64,000 bases of DNA from Enterobacter kobei (GTDB taxonomy: Bacteria; Pseudomonadota; Gammaproteobacteria; Enterobacterales; Enterobacteriaceae). The DNA is taken from assembly GCF_018323985.1 (NCBI RefSeq), contig NZ_AP024590.1, positions 3,038,001-3,102,000 of the forward strand, read 5' to 3'. The number at the start of each line of letters is the position of its first letter. The first letter of the stretch is position 1. The position numbers and the translations under genes are program-made. The notes under the pieces were generated by a model. The model worked only from the letters and a program-made list of their open reading frames with translations, ran no database searches and had not been told where the DNA came from. Shown here piece by piece: positions 43,014-51,167 of this stretch.

Positions 43014-45248
43014 GTGAAGTGGATCTTGTTGCTGCTTAGCCTGTTCTTCATGCCGCTGCACGCGGCGACGATCCCTGGCGTTACGTCAGGCGCGACCACC
43101 ACACCAACCGAAGCCCCCGCCGCCGAGCCGGATGTCGAGCAAAAAAAAGCTGCCTATGGCGCGCTGGCAGATGTGCTGGAGAACAGCGCTTCCCGGGAGG
43201 AACTGATCGGCCAGTTGCGGAAAGTCGCCGCCACACCACCGCCGGAACCGGTGCCGACCATTACCCCGCCGGAAGTGCTGGAAGAGACCACGGTGCTGGA
43301 GAACGTCACTAACGTCACCCGTCATTACGGCGATGAACTGGCCTCCCGCTTCGCGCAGTTGTATCGCAACATCACGGATTCGCCGCACAAAGCCTTTAAC
43401 CCGCAAAGTTTTTATAATGCCGCCTCGCATTTTCTGATGCTGGCGGTGTGTGTGTTTGCCTTTTTCTGGCTGGCGCGCTTTAGCGTCACGCCGCTGTACC
43501 GCAAGATGGGCACCTGGGCACGCCGCAAAAACCGCGAACACAAGAACTGGCTTCAGCTTCCGGCGATCATCATCGGCGCGTTTATTATCGATATTATGCT
43601 GCTGGCCCTGACGCTGTTTGTGGGTCAGGTGCTTAGTGATAACCTGGACGGCGGAAACCGCACTATCGCCTTCCAGCAGGCGCTGTTCCTGAATGCCTTT
43701 GCGCTGATCGAATTTTTCAAAGCCATTCTGCGGCTTATCTTCAGCCCACGCTTTCCCGATCTGCGCCCGTTCCCGGTCAAAGATGAGACGGCAAAATACT
43801 GGCATCTGCGCCTGACGGCGCTAAGCAGCCTGATTGGCTATGGGCTTCTGGTGGCGGTGCCTATTATCTCCAACCAGGTGAACGTACAGGTCGGCGCGAT
43901 GGCAAACGTGCTGATCATGCTGTTTATCACCAGCTGGGCGCTGTACCTGATTTTTCATAACAAGATCACCGTGCAGCAGAATCTTATTCACCTGGCTGAG
44001 CGCTCGCTGTCGTTTTTCAGCCTGTTTATCCGCGCTTTTGCGCTGGTCTGGCACTGGCTGGCCAGCGCCTACTTTGTGGTGCTGTTTTTCTTCTCGCTGT
44101 TCGATCCCGGTAACAGCCTGAAGTTTATGATGAGCGCGTCGTTGCGCAGTCTGGCCATCATCAGCGTCGCCGCCTTTGCCTCAGGCGTGCTCTCCCGCTG
44201 GCTTTCAAAAACCATCACCCTGTCGCCCCATGTGCAGCGCAACTATCCGGAGCTGCAAAAGCGGGTTAACGGCTGGCTTTCCGCCTCGCTGAAGATGGCG
44301 CGCATTCTGGTGGTCTGTGTGGCGATCATGCTGCTGCTCAACGCCTGGGGGCTGTTTGATTTCTGGAACTGGCTGCACAATGGCGCAGGGGAGAAAACCG
44401 TTGATATTCTGATCCGCATTGCGCTGATCCTGTTCTTCTCCGCCGTGGGCTGGACGGTGCTGGCCAGCCTTATTGAAAATCGTCTCTCCTCGGATATTCA
44501 TGGCAGGCCACTGCCGAGCGCCCGCACCCGTACGCTGCTGACGCTGTTCCGTAACGCGCTGGCGGTGGTGATCAGCACCATTACGGTGATGATTGTGTTG
44601 TCGGAGATTGGCGTGAACATCGCGCCGCTGCTGGCGGGTGCCGGGGCACTGGGTCTGGCGATCTCTTTCGGCTCGCAGACGCTGGTGAAAGATATTATCA
44701 CCGGGGTATTTATCCAGTTTGAGAACGGCATGAACACCGGCGATCTGGTGACCATCGGGCCGCTGACCGGCACGGTTGAACGCATGTCGATCCGCTCGGT
44801 GGGCGTGCGCCAGGATACCGGCGCGTATCACATCATTCCGTGGTCATCGATTACCACCTTCGCCAACTTTGTGCGCGGCATTGGCTCGGTGGTGGCGAAT
44901 TACGATGTCGATCGCCATGAGGATGCGGATAAAGCGAATCAGGCGCTGAAGGATGCGGTGGGTGAACTGATGGCGCGGGACGATATTCGCGAGCTGATCA
45001 TCGGCGAGCCGACCTTTGTCGGCATTGTCGGCCTGACCAATACCGCCTTTACCCTGCGCGTGACCTTCACCACGCAGCCGCTCAAGCAGTGGACGGTACG
45101 CTTTGCGCTGGACAGCATGGTGAAGAAATATTTCGATCTGGCAGGGGTTCGCCCGCCAGTGCAGACTTATCAGGTGCTGGCGCAGCCTGCTGCGCCGTCA
45201 TCGGCCGCGCCGCAGGAACTGCCGCCACCCGCCGCGCCTACGCTTTAA
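43014..45248 (+). CDS. ybiO: Mechanosensitive channel of miniconductance YbiO (MscS family)
   Basis: YbiO is an inner-membrane channel that opens on hypo-osmotic shock. The 744-residue product has a signal peptide (about 17 residues, LHA cut), a periplasmic helical region rich in Pro/Glu, about eleven membrane helices, and the C-terminal MscS core (pore helix LLAGAGALGLAISFGSQTL near 545; then VKDIITGVFIQFENGMNTGD). The ORF is open upstream, but GTG at 43014 with AGGAGGAG five bases before is the likely start and gives the E. coli N-terminus. Its 3' end overlaps rlmF by 11 bases, convergently. Confidence 0.93.
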   Translation: MKWILLLLSLFFMPLHAATIPGVTSGATTTPTEAPAAEPDVEQKKAAYGALADVLENSASREELIGQLRKVAATPPPEPVPTITPPEVLEETTVLENVTNVTRHYGDELASRFAQLYRNITDSPHKAFNPQSFYNAASHFLMLAVCVFAFFWLARFSVTPLYRKMGTWARRKNREHKNWLQLPAIIIGAFIIDIMLLALTLFVGQVLSDNLDGGNRTIAFQQALFLNAFALIEFFKAILRLIFSPRFPDLRPFPVKDETAKYWHLRLTALSSLIGYGLLVAVPIISNQVNVQVGAMANVLIMLFITSWALYLIFHNKITVQQNLIHLAERSLSFFSLFIRAFALVWHWLASAYFVVLFFFSLFDPGNSLKFMMSASLRSLAIISVAAFASGVLSRWLSKTITLSPHVQRNYPELQKRVNGWLSASLKMARILVVCVAIMLLLNAWGLFDFWNWLHNGAGEKTVDILIRIALILFFSAVGWTVLASLIENRLSSDIHGRPLPSARTRTLLTLFRNALAVVISTITVMIVLSEIGVNIAPLLAGAGALGLAISFGSQTLVKDIITGVFIQFENGMNTGDLVTIGPLTGTVERMSIRSVGVRQDTGAYHIIPWSSITTFANFVRGIGSVVANYDVDRHEDADKANQALKDAVGELMARDDIRELIIGEPTFVGIVGLTNTAFTLRVTFTTQPLKQWTVRFALDSMVKKYFDLAGVRPPVQTYQVLAQPAAPSSAAPQELPPPAAPTL

Positions 45249-46170
45249 AACGGGTATTTGCCCAGCGGCGACGCTGGGCGTCATCCATAAAGGTCCAGGC
45301 AATAAAGCGACTCTGCTTTTGCCCCTGGGCCATCTCTTTTTTCACCACTTTCACCGCACCGGCTTCCGTCAGCGCACGATACAGCGGCGGGAGGTTTTCC
45401 CCGCGCGATACCAGCGAGCTGAACCACAGCACCTGACGGCCAAAGCCCTGGCTTTCGGCAATCATCTGCGTGATAAAGGCCACTTCCCCGCCCTCGCACC
45501 ACAGCTCCTGCTGCTGGCCGCCAAAGTTCAGCGCCTCGCTGCTCTGACCAAGGTTACGACGCTTACGCTCGTTTCCGGCACGGGCGGCGGCGGCAGAATC
45601 ATGGAACGGCGGATTGCACAGGGTGGCATCGTACTGTTCGTTTTTATGGATGATACCGGTGAGGATGGCTGCCGGATCTTTTTGACGACGCAGGCGCACG
45701 GTGCGGGTCAGCCCCGGATTGCCGTTAATGATCGCCTGGGCGCTGGCAAAGGCCTCGTTGTGCACTTCCGTGCCGGTAAATCGCCAGCCGTATTCATGAT
45801 TGCCGATCAGCGGATAGATGCAGTTGGCACCCACACCGATGTCCAGCACGCTCGCCTGACGCGGCACGGTACCTTCAGCACTTTCCGCCAGCAGATCCGC
45901 CAGATGATGAATATAATCCGCGCGGCCCGGTACCGGCGGACAGAGGAACCCTTCCGGAATGTCCCAGTGGGCAACGCCATAGAAATGCGCCAGCAGCGCT
46001 TTGTTCAGTGCCTTCACGGCGAGGGGATCGGCAAAGTTTACCGTCGCCTCACCCGTGGGCGTGGCAATAATAAAGCCACGCAGCTCCGGGCAGTCCTGAC
46101 AGAGGGCGTCAAGATCGTAGCGGCTGTGATGGCGGTTTCGCGGGTGTAATCCCGGCTTCTGGGCAGTCAT
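45238..46170 (-). CDS. rlmF: 23S rRNA adenine-1618 N6-methyltransferase RlmF (YbiN)
   Basis: RlmF methylates A1618 of 23S rRNA with S-adenosylmethionine. The 310-residue product has the Rossmann-fold AdoMet motif LDIGVGANCIYPL near 112 and the N6-adenine methyltransferase motif LCNPPFHDS near 187, plus the N-terminal region HPRNRHHSRYDL as in E. coli. It is divergent from the flavin-reductase-like gene and convergent with ybiO, whose last codons it overlaps. Confidence 0.95.
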   Translation of the reverse strand: MTAQKPGLHPRNRHHSRYDLDALCQDCPELRGFIIATPTGEATVNFADPLAVKALNKALLAHFYGVAHWDIPEGFLCPPVPGRADYIHHLADLLAESAEGTVPRQASVLDIGVGANCIYPLIGNHEYGWRFTGTEVHNEAFASAQAIINGNPGLTRTVRLRRQKDPAAILTGIIHKNEQYDATLCNPPFHDSAAAARAGNERKRRNLGQSSEALNFGGQQQELWCEGGEVAFITQMIAESQGFGRQVLWFSSLVSRGENLPPLYRALTEAGAVKVVKKEMAQGQKQSRFIAWTFMDDAQRRRWANTRFKA

Positions 46171-46270
46171 GGCATTCTCCTTTCAACAGCGGCGTAAGAT
46201 ACCCGTTGACGGCGGCGCGGTAAATAAGTGACGCTCGCTATTCTGATTTAATCGTAAAAATGGGTGAACT

Positions 46271-46885
46271 ATGTATTTTTATCAGCCAGCACAGGGACAC
46301 GGTCTGCCGCACGATCCGCTGAATGCCATTATCGGCCCACGTCCTATCGGCTGGATCGCCTCGCAGGACAGTCAGGGACAGCGCAACCTCGCCCCCTACA
46401 GCTTTTTCAACTGCTTTAACTATCGCCCACCGATTATTGGTTTTTCCAGCACCGGCTGGAAAGACAGCGTGCGAAACATCACCGAAACCAAAGAGTTCGT
46501 CTGGAACCTGACCACTTACGATCTGGCGGTGCGGATGAATGAAAGCTCCGCCTCCCTGCCCCACGGCGAAGATGAATTCGTGCGCGCCGGGCTGACGCCG
46601 GTGGCAAGTCAGGTGGTGAGCGTGCCGCGCGTGGCGGAAAGCCCGGTCAATTTCGAATGCCGTCTGTCCCAGTGTATTCAGTTGACCGCCGCCGACGGTA
46701 CGCCGATCGACAGCTGGCTGGTGCTGGGCGAAGTGGTGGGGATCCATATCGATGAATCCTTGCTGGAAAATGGCATTTACCAGACTGCCAAAGCCCGTCC
46801 GGTATTGCGCGCGGGGGGGCCGTCGGCGTATTACACCATTGATGAATCCCAGCGTTTCGACCTGGTACGCCCCGACGCCCGTTGA
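46271..46885 (+). CDS. Flavin reductase-like (FMN-binding split-barrel) protein
   Basis: The 204-residue protein belongs to the DIM6/NTAB-type flavin reductase domain family. FMN-contact features are IIGPRPIGWIASQD near 22, NLAPYSFFNCFNYRPPIIGFSS near 40 in part, and KDSVRNITETKEFVWN near 68. Such proteins bind FMN and reduce flavin or act as oxidoreductases; the electron donor and acceptor are not evident. In E. coli the interval between rlmF and ybiI carries mcbA, fiu and ybiX; this gene stands in that place. It is 68 bases before ybiI. Confidence 0.82.
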   Translation: MYFYQPAQGHGLPHDPLNAIIGPRPIGWIASQDSQGQRNLAPYSFFNCFNYRPPIIGFSSTGWKDSVRNITETKEFVWNLTTYDLAVRMNESSASLPHGEDEFVRAGLTPVASQVVSVPRVAESPVNFECRLSQCIQLTAADGTPIDSWLVLGEVVGIHIDESLLENGIYQTAKARPVLRAGGPSAYYTIDESQRFDLVRPDAR

Positions 46886-46952
46886 GCCCTGAAGCCATCG
46901 CTTTGCCTGTATGGTCTAAACTATAAGGATGTACAACGATAAGGAGAAGGCG

Positions 46953-47219
46953 ATGGCTTCCGGTTGGGCAAATGATGGCGCAGTGCAGGATCAAATCGAC
47001 AGCACCGTAGAAGACGCCGTGGCGCGCGCCCGGCGCGATCTGCCAAAAGGCGAGAGCCTGAAAGAGTGTGAAGAGTGCGGTGAGCCGATCCCTGAAGCAC
47101 GTCGCAAGGCGATTGCCGGTGTGCGGCTGTGCGTGAACTGCCAGCAGAAGAAAGATTTACAAAATTCAACAAATGCAGGATATAATCGCAGAGGTTCTAA
47201 AGACAGCCAGTTACGTTGA
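46953..47219 (+). CDS. ybiI: DksA/TraR-family zinc-finger protein YbiI
   Basis: This is an 88-residue C4 zinc-finger protein of the DksA/TraR group. The four cysteines are in CEECGEPIPEARR (near 36-39) and LCVNCQQ (near 57-60). The N-terminal coiled coil of DksA is much shortened, as in TraR, so binding to the RNA polymerase secondary channel is possible but unproven. The frame is open to 46929, but ATG 46953 with AAGGAGAAGG is the proper start and gives the E. coli length. Confidence 0.93.
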   Translation: MASGWANDGAVQDQIDSTVEDAVARARRDLPKGESLKECEECGEPIPEARRKAIAGVRLCVNCQQKKDLQNSTNAGYNRRGSKDSQLR

Positions 47220-47371
47220 CCTTTACTGACCTAACATGACAGTGCAAGCGGTTGCGAAGCGGCGCACAAAAAATCGTACAGAAAGTAGCAAATCGTGCCG
47301 CTAATACCCTGCAACCGCAGGCGCCACCCTTTCCTGACACATTCACCGAAAAAATATGTTCCTAATCAATT

Positions 47372-47390
47372 AATTAACGATCGTTCAATT
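47372..47390. promoter_or_regulatory. Near-perfect palindrome upstream of ybiJ
   Basis: AATTAACGATCGTTCAATT is symmetric about AACGATCGTT with a single offset position. It lies about 60 bases upstream of the CRP site, in the 285-base ybiI-ybiJ gap, and looks like a TetR-type operator. The cognate regulator is unknown. Confidence 0.4.
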
Positions 47391-47440
47391 TTTTAGAACA
47401 AGGTCGTCAATTCTCTTCGATTTAATCTTTTGCGAAATAC

Positions 47441-47456
47441 TGTGATACTTATCACA
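47441..47456 (+). promoter_or_regulatory. Consensus CRP site upstream of ybiJ
   Basis: TGTGA-TACTTA-TCACA has both CRP half-sites perfect with the correct 6-base spacer. It ends 48 bases before the ybiJ start codon. Whether it activates or represses depends on the unmapped transcription start. Confidence 0.75.
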
Positions 47457-47504
47457 TCGACGGAACATCGTCCCCTTAACAGAATAACCTGCGAGAGATT
47501 AACC

Positions 47505-47765
47505 ATGAAAACCATCAAATATGCTGTTGCCGCCATCGCCCTTTCTACCCTGTCCTTTGGCGCGTTTGCTGCCCAGGCAGTGACTGCTGAACAGGCCAGC
47601 AACATGAATAAAATCGGTGTTGTTGCTGCTGACGGCGCGACCACCCTCGACGGTCTGGAAGCTCAACTGGCACAGAAAGCGGCTGAAGCAGGCGCTACCG
47701 GTTATAGCATCACCTCTGCTAACACCAGTAACAAAATGAGCGGCACCGCGGTTATCTACAAATAA
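47505..47765 (+). CDS. ybiJ: Small secreted YhcN-domain (DUF1471) protein YbiJ
   Basis: YbiJ is an 86-residue periplasmic protein of the DUF1471/YhcN family, members of which (such as BhsA and McbA) respond to stress and influence biofilm. It has a 22-residue signal peptide (SFGAFAA cut) and a compact domain with NKIGVVAADGATTLDGLE and GYSITSANTSNK before the end GTAVIYK, as in E. coli. A CRP site and a palindrome lie upstream and a strong terminator downstream, so it is an independent unit. Confidence 0.94.
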   Translation: MKTIKYAVAAIALSTLSFGAFAAQAVTAEQASNMNKIGVVAADGATTLDGLEAQLAQKAAEAGATGYSITSANTSNKMSGTAVIYK

Positions 47766-47862
47766 TCGACTGAATGCTTTACACCTGCGGTTAACCTCCG
47801 CGGGTGCGTTTTACCCTCATCATATGTTTTATTTGCAATACCAGAGTGTTATTACCCTTGTT

Positions 47863-47891
47863 GCCCGTCCGGTCTGGACGGGCTTTTTTTT
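47863..47891 (+). terminator. Strong terminator downstream of ybiJ
   Basis: GCCCGTCC-GGTCT-GGACGGGC with eight following T residues terminates plus-strand transcription. A weaker hairpin (CACCTGCGG / CCGCGGGTG, 47782-47803, then CGTTTTA) precedes it. Confidence 0.9.
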
Positions 47892-47894
47892 GCC

Positions 47895-48860
47895 TTAAAA
47901 ACGGGCGTTAACCTGCGCCAGTCCTGCCTCAATGGAGTCGGCTTCACCGGTGGCATACAGACAGCAGGCCATCTGCGTTTTCAAAGATTGGGGTATCGCT
48001 TCGCTGCCCACAATACAGCGCTCGATCCAGCGCGCGGTAGTATGCGGATCTTTAGCGTCCGGCAGTGAGACGCCGCTTTGCTCTTCGGCCTGACGTTCGA
48101 GGATCACCCGCGCGCCCAGGCTGTCTATCAGCGTTATCTGCGGGCAGCGCTGTGGGTTGGCATACACTTCCCCTTCGGTGCCATGCATCAGCAGGCCGCG
48201 GCCGCCAATATCGCTGAAGAATTTCGCCACACGCGGCACGTATTCCGGGTGGGAGACGCTGGACAGGCGCAGGGCGGCGTCTTCGGCGAACGGCGTTGCC
48301 AGCTTGGCCAGCGTGTGGGCGCTGTTACGCACGCCCATCCGCCAGCGCATCGCCAGCTGGTTTTCCAGCGGCGGGCAGAGCGCGCTGACGGGGATATAGA
48401 CCGGCTGATGACCATCGAGCTTCGCCTGCGCCTGTCCGGCAAGGTGCGTGGCTTCAATGCCGAGCAGCGCAAAAATGGTTTCTGTCACGACACGGGTGGG
48501 ATCTTCGCTGACGCCGTGCACCACCACCGGAAAACCGAGTTTATGCAGCAGGATAGCCAGCAGCGGCGTCAGGTTGGCCTGTTTCCGCGCGCCGTTATAG
48601 CTTGGGATAACAATCGGCATCGGCTTTGCCACCGGCGGCGTCAGGCGCATTGTCTGCTGCTGCATGGCGTCATAGAAACCGAGCATTTCCGCTTCGCCCT
48701 CGCCTTTGATGCGCAGCGCGATCAGGATGCCGCCCATTTCCAGTTCCGGCACGTCGCCGTTCAGCATGTGGGTGTACAGCGCGCGTGCGGTGTCAACATC
48801 CAGATCGCGGGCGTGATTTTTGCCGCGCCCGACCTCTTTGATGATCTTGCGATAGTCCAT
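47895..48860 (-). CDS. ybiB: YbiB, TrpD2-family nucleic-acid-binding protein
   Basis: YbiB belongs to the TrpD2 group, which shares the anthranilate phosphoribosyltransferase fold but binds nucleic acid rather than making tryptophan intermediates. The 321-residue product has the helical N-terminal domain (LDVDTARALYTHMLNGDV near 20) and the alpha/beta domain with VVHGVSEDPTRV near 113 and LLMHGTEGEVY near 222. It starts 23 bases after dinG on the same strand, so it is probably part of the LexA-controlled dinG transcript, as in E. coli. Confidence 0.93.
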   Translation of the reverse strand: MDYRKIIKEVGRGKNHARDLDVDTARALYTHMLNGDVPELEMGGILIALRIKGEGEAEMLGFYDAMQQQTMRLTPPVAKPMPIVIPSYNGARKQANLTPLLAILLHKLGFPVVVHGVSEDPTRVVTETIFALLGIEATHLAGQAQAKLDGHQPVYIPVSALCPPLENQLAMRWRMGVRNSAHTLAKLATPFAEDAALRLSSVSHPEYVPRVAKFFSDIGGRGLLMHGTEGEVYANPQRCPQITLIDSLGARVILERQAEEQSGVSLPDAKDPHTTARWIERCIVGSEAIPQSLKTQMACCLYATGEADSIEAGLAQVNARF

Positions 48861-48883
48861 GAAATCTCCTTCCCGTGCCCAGG

Positions 48884-51040
48884 TTAGCGTCGTCGGCGAC
48901 GGCTCTGTTTTGCTTCCGCTTTTGGTTTACTTTTCACTATAACGTCCGGAACGGCAGGTTGTGAAATAGGAAATACCGGTAGCGCGTTGAGCAGACGCTT
49001 GCCATAGCTTTTAGTCAGCAGGCGTTTATCGTAGATCACCACTTCGCCCCGACAGCTGTGACTTCTGATCAGACGCCCGACCTGCTGGATCAGATTGAAG
49101 GAAGCGCTTGGCAGACTCTGCACTTCAAAGGGATAGCGGTTAAGGCTTTTCAGCCATTCCCCCTCGGTGATCACCACCGGGCTGTCGATGGGCGGGAAGG
49201 CGATTTTATGGATATGCACCTGCGTCAGGTAATCGCCTTTCAGATCCAGCCCCTCGGCAAAGGATTGCAGACCGACCAGCACGCTGCGCTCGCCGCTATC
49301 AATGCGTTTGCGGTGCAGCTCCACCAGCCGGTAACGGGGCTGATCGCCCTGCACCAGCAGCACCAGCCGCAGATCGGTGACAAAGGTCAGAAACAGCTGC
49401 ATTGCGCGTCCGCTGGCAAACAGTACCAGCATGCCTTTGTGCGCTTTGCTTTCCAGCTGTTCCCGAAAATAGGTCGCCATCTCCGCGATATGCTGCTCTT
49501 CATGCTCCATCAGCGGCTCGTACTTCATCTGCGGAATAACGATTTTACCCTGCTCGACATGGTTAAACGGCGAGTCCAGCGCCACAAAACGGTCCCCCGC
49601 TTTTTCTTTCAGGCCGCTCATCTCCTGCAGCCGGGTAAAGCTGTTTAGCGAGCGCAACGTGGCGGAGGTGATGATAATGTGCGGCACGCTGCGCCACAGC
49701 AGCTTCTCCAGCTGATCGCTGACGCGGATCCCGACACAATGGAAGAACAGATGTATCTGCCCGTCGCGCACCTCGCGCGTTGCCCATTTTGAAACCGGTG
49801 CACCGGACGCCTGCGCCATGGAGGCCAGCCGCCACAGCTTGCTCTGGCTTTCAAACATGCCGAGCGCGCGGTTCATCTGCAGGATCACCCGGTGCAGGCG
49901 CACGATATCATGCTGCCCGGTTTTCTCGCTCAGATCGCTTAAAAACAGATCCGCCAGACCACGCAGCATGTCGGTGAGTTTCGCCAGCCGCTGACAGATT
50001 GCCATGATTTCATCCGGCAGTTCCCCCATCGCAAAACGATGCTCAGCCGCCTGGCCTGCGGGCATATACAGATTCAGGATATTATTCAGCGAGGCGATCA
50101 GCTCATACAGCTCTTCGCAGTGGGCGTTCAGCCGCTCCGGCGTTGCCAGCGGCGGCGTTGTTTTCGGGCGGAACTGCTCCATGCAGGTAGCCACCAGTTT
50201 GCTGAACAGATCCAGCTGCAGGCGATACCAGGGCGCGCTGATCTCGGCGCTCATTTCCAGCGCATCACGCGCCACATCAGGCAGGTGATGACCTTCATCC
50301 AGCACCAGTAGCAGGTTTTTCGGCTCCGGCAATACGGCTTCGGACTCCATTGCCGCCATCACCAGCGCGTGGTTTGCCACCACCACCTCCGCTTCCTGCA
50401 CTTCCCGACGGGCGACAAAGAACGGGCATTCTTTGTAGTAGTGGCAGTTGCGATTCAGACAGCTGGCTTTATCGGTGGAGAGCCGCGCCCAGAGCGCATC
50501 TTCAATATTCTGATCGGTGTGATCGCGCAGGCCGTCCCATTTGTAGCTGTCGAGATCGACTTTAAGCTTTGCGCAGCGCTGCTGCTCTTCTTTGCTGCCG
50601 GGCGTCAGTTCGTCATCCATAAACGCCAGCAGATCCTGCTGGGTAGCGTCGCTGCTGGCGAGCGCGGCCAGATTGCGCGGGCAGACATAGCGTCCGCGCC
50701 CGAAGGCGGCGGTAAAACGCAGATCGGGAATGATTTTCTTCAGCAACGGCAGATCTTTACTGAAGATCTGATCCTGTAGCGCCACGTTCGCGGTGCTGAC
50801 CACCAGCGTTTTTTGTTCTTCCCGGGCGATAGCAATGCCGGGGATCAGATAGGAGAGCGTTTTACCGACGCCGGTCGGTGCTTCGATAGCCAGATGCCGC
50901 CCCTCTTCCCCGGCGAGGGTTTTCGCCACATCGGCAATCATCTGCCGTTGCGGTGCGCGGGGAATAAAATCCGGGATCTGTTGTTGTAGCGCCTTATACC
51001 AGGCGGCTATCTGCGCTTTTAGCGCGGCGGATAAGGCCAT
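48884..51040 (-). CDS. dinG: ATP-dependent DNA helicase DinG
   Basis: DinG is an XPD-like, iron-sulphur, 5'-3' helicase that resolves R-loops and other structures after DNA damage. The 718-residue product has Walker A EAPTGVGKTLSYL near 50, a four-Cys [4Fe-4S] domain (Cys near 120 in YVCPRNL and CLNRNCHYYKECPF near 194-205), the DEGH box near 248, and the C-terminal helicase motifs with QQVGRLIRS near 660. A LexA box lies 15-34 bases upstream of its start codon. Confidence 0.96.
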   Translation of the reverse strand: MALSAALKAQIAAWYKALQQQIPDFIPRAPQRQMIADVAKTLAGEEGRHLAIEAPTGVGKTLSYLIPGIAIAREEQKTLVVSTANVALQDQIFSKDLPLLKKIIPDLRFTAAFGRGRYVCPRNLAALASSDATQQDLLAFMDDELTPGSKEEQQRCAKLKVDLDSYKWDGLRDHTDQNIEDALWARLSTDKASCLNRNCHYYKECPFFVARREVQEAEVVVANHALVMAAMESEAVLPEPKNLLLVLDEGHHLPDVARDALEMSAEISAPWYRLQLDLFSKLVATCMEQFRPKTTPPLATPERLNAHCEELYELIASLNNILNLYMPAGQAAEHRFAMGELPDEIMAICQRLAKLTDMLRGLADLFLSDLSEKTGQHDIVRLHRVILQMNRALGMFESQSKLWRLASMAQASGAPVSKWATREVRDGQIHLFFHCVGIRVSDQLEKLLWRSVPHIIITSATLRSLNSFTRLQEMSGLKEKAGDRFVALDSPFNHVEQGKIVIPQMKYEPLMEHEEQHIAEMATYFREQLESKAHKGMLVLFASGRAMQLFLTFVTDLRLVLLVQGDQPRYRLVELHRKRIDSGERSVLVGLQSFAEGLDLKGDYLTQVHIHKIAFPPIDSPVVITEGEWLKSLNRYPFEVQSLPSASFNLIQQVGRLIRSHSCRGEVVIYDKRLLTKSYGKRLLNALPVFPISQPAVPDVIVKSKPKAEAKQSRRRRR

Positions 51041-51054
51041 CGGGAAACCTGAAA

Positions 51055-51074
51055 TACTGTATAAACAGCCACTA
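51055..51074 (-). promoter_or_regulatory. LexA box of dinG
   Basis: On the minus strand TAGTG-GCTGTTTATA-CAGTA has a perfect right half and a degenerate left half. It is almost the same as the E. coli dinG SOS box, which also has a degenerate left half. Confidence 0.85.
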
Positions 51075-51167
51075 TTGTGGCATTTTTAGCGTTCAGGCTG
51101 TACCTTTTTTTGCCGTCTCTGGAAGGCGGCTCGTAAAAACGGGAGAAGTTCCCTTTCTCCCTCCCGG

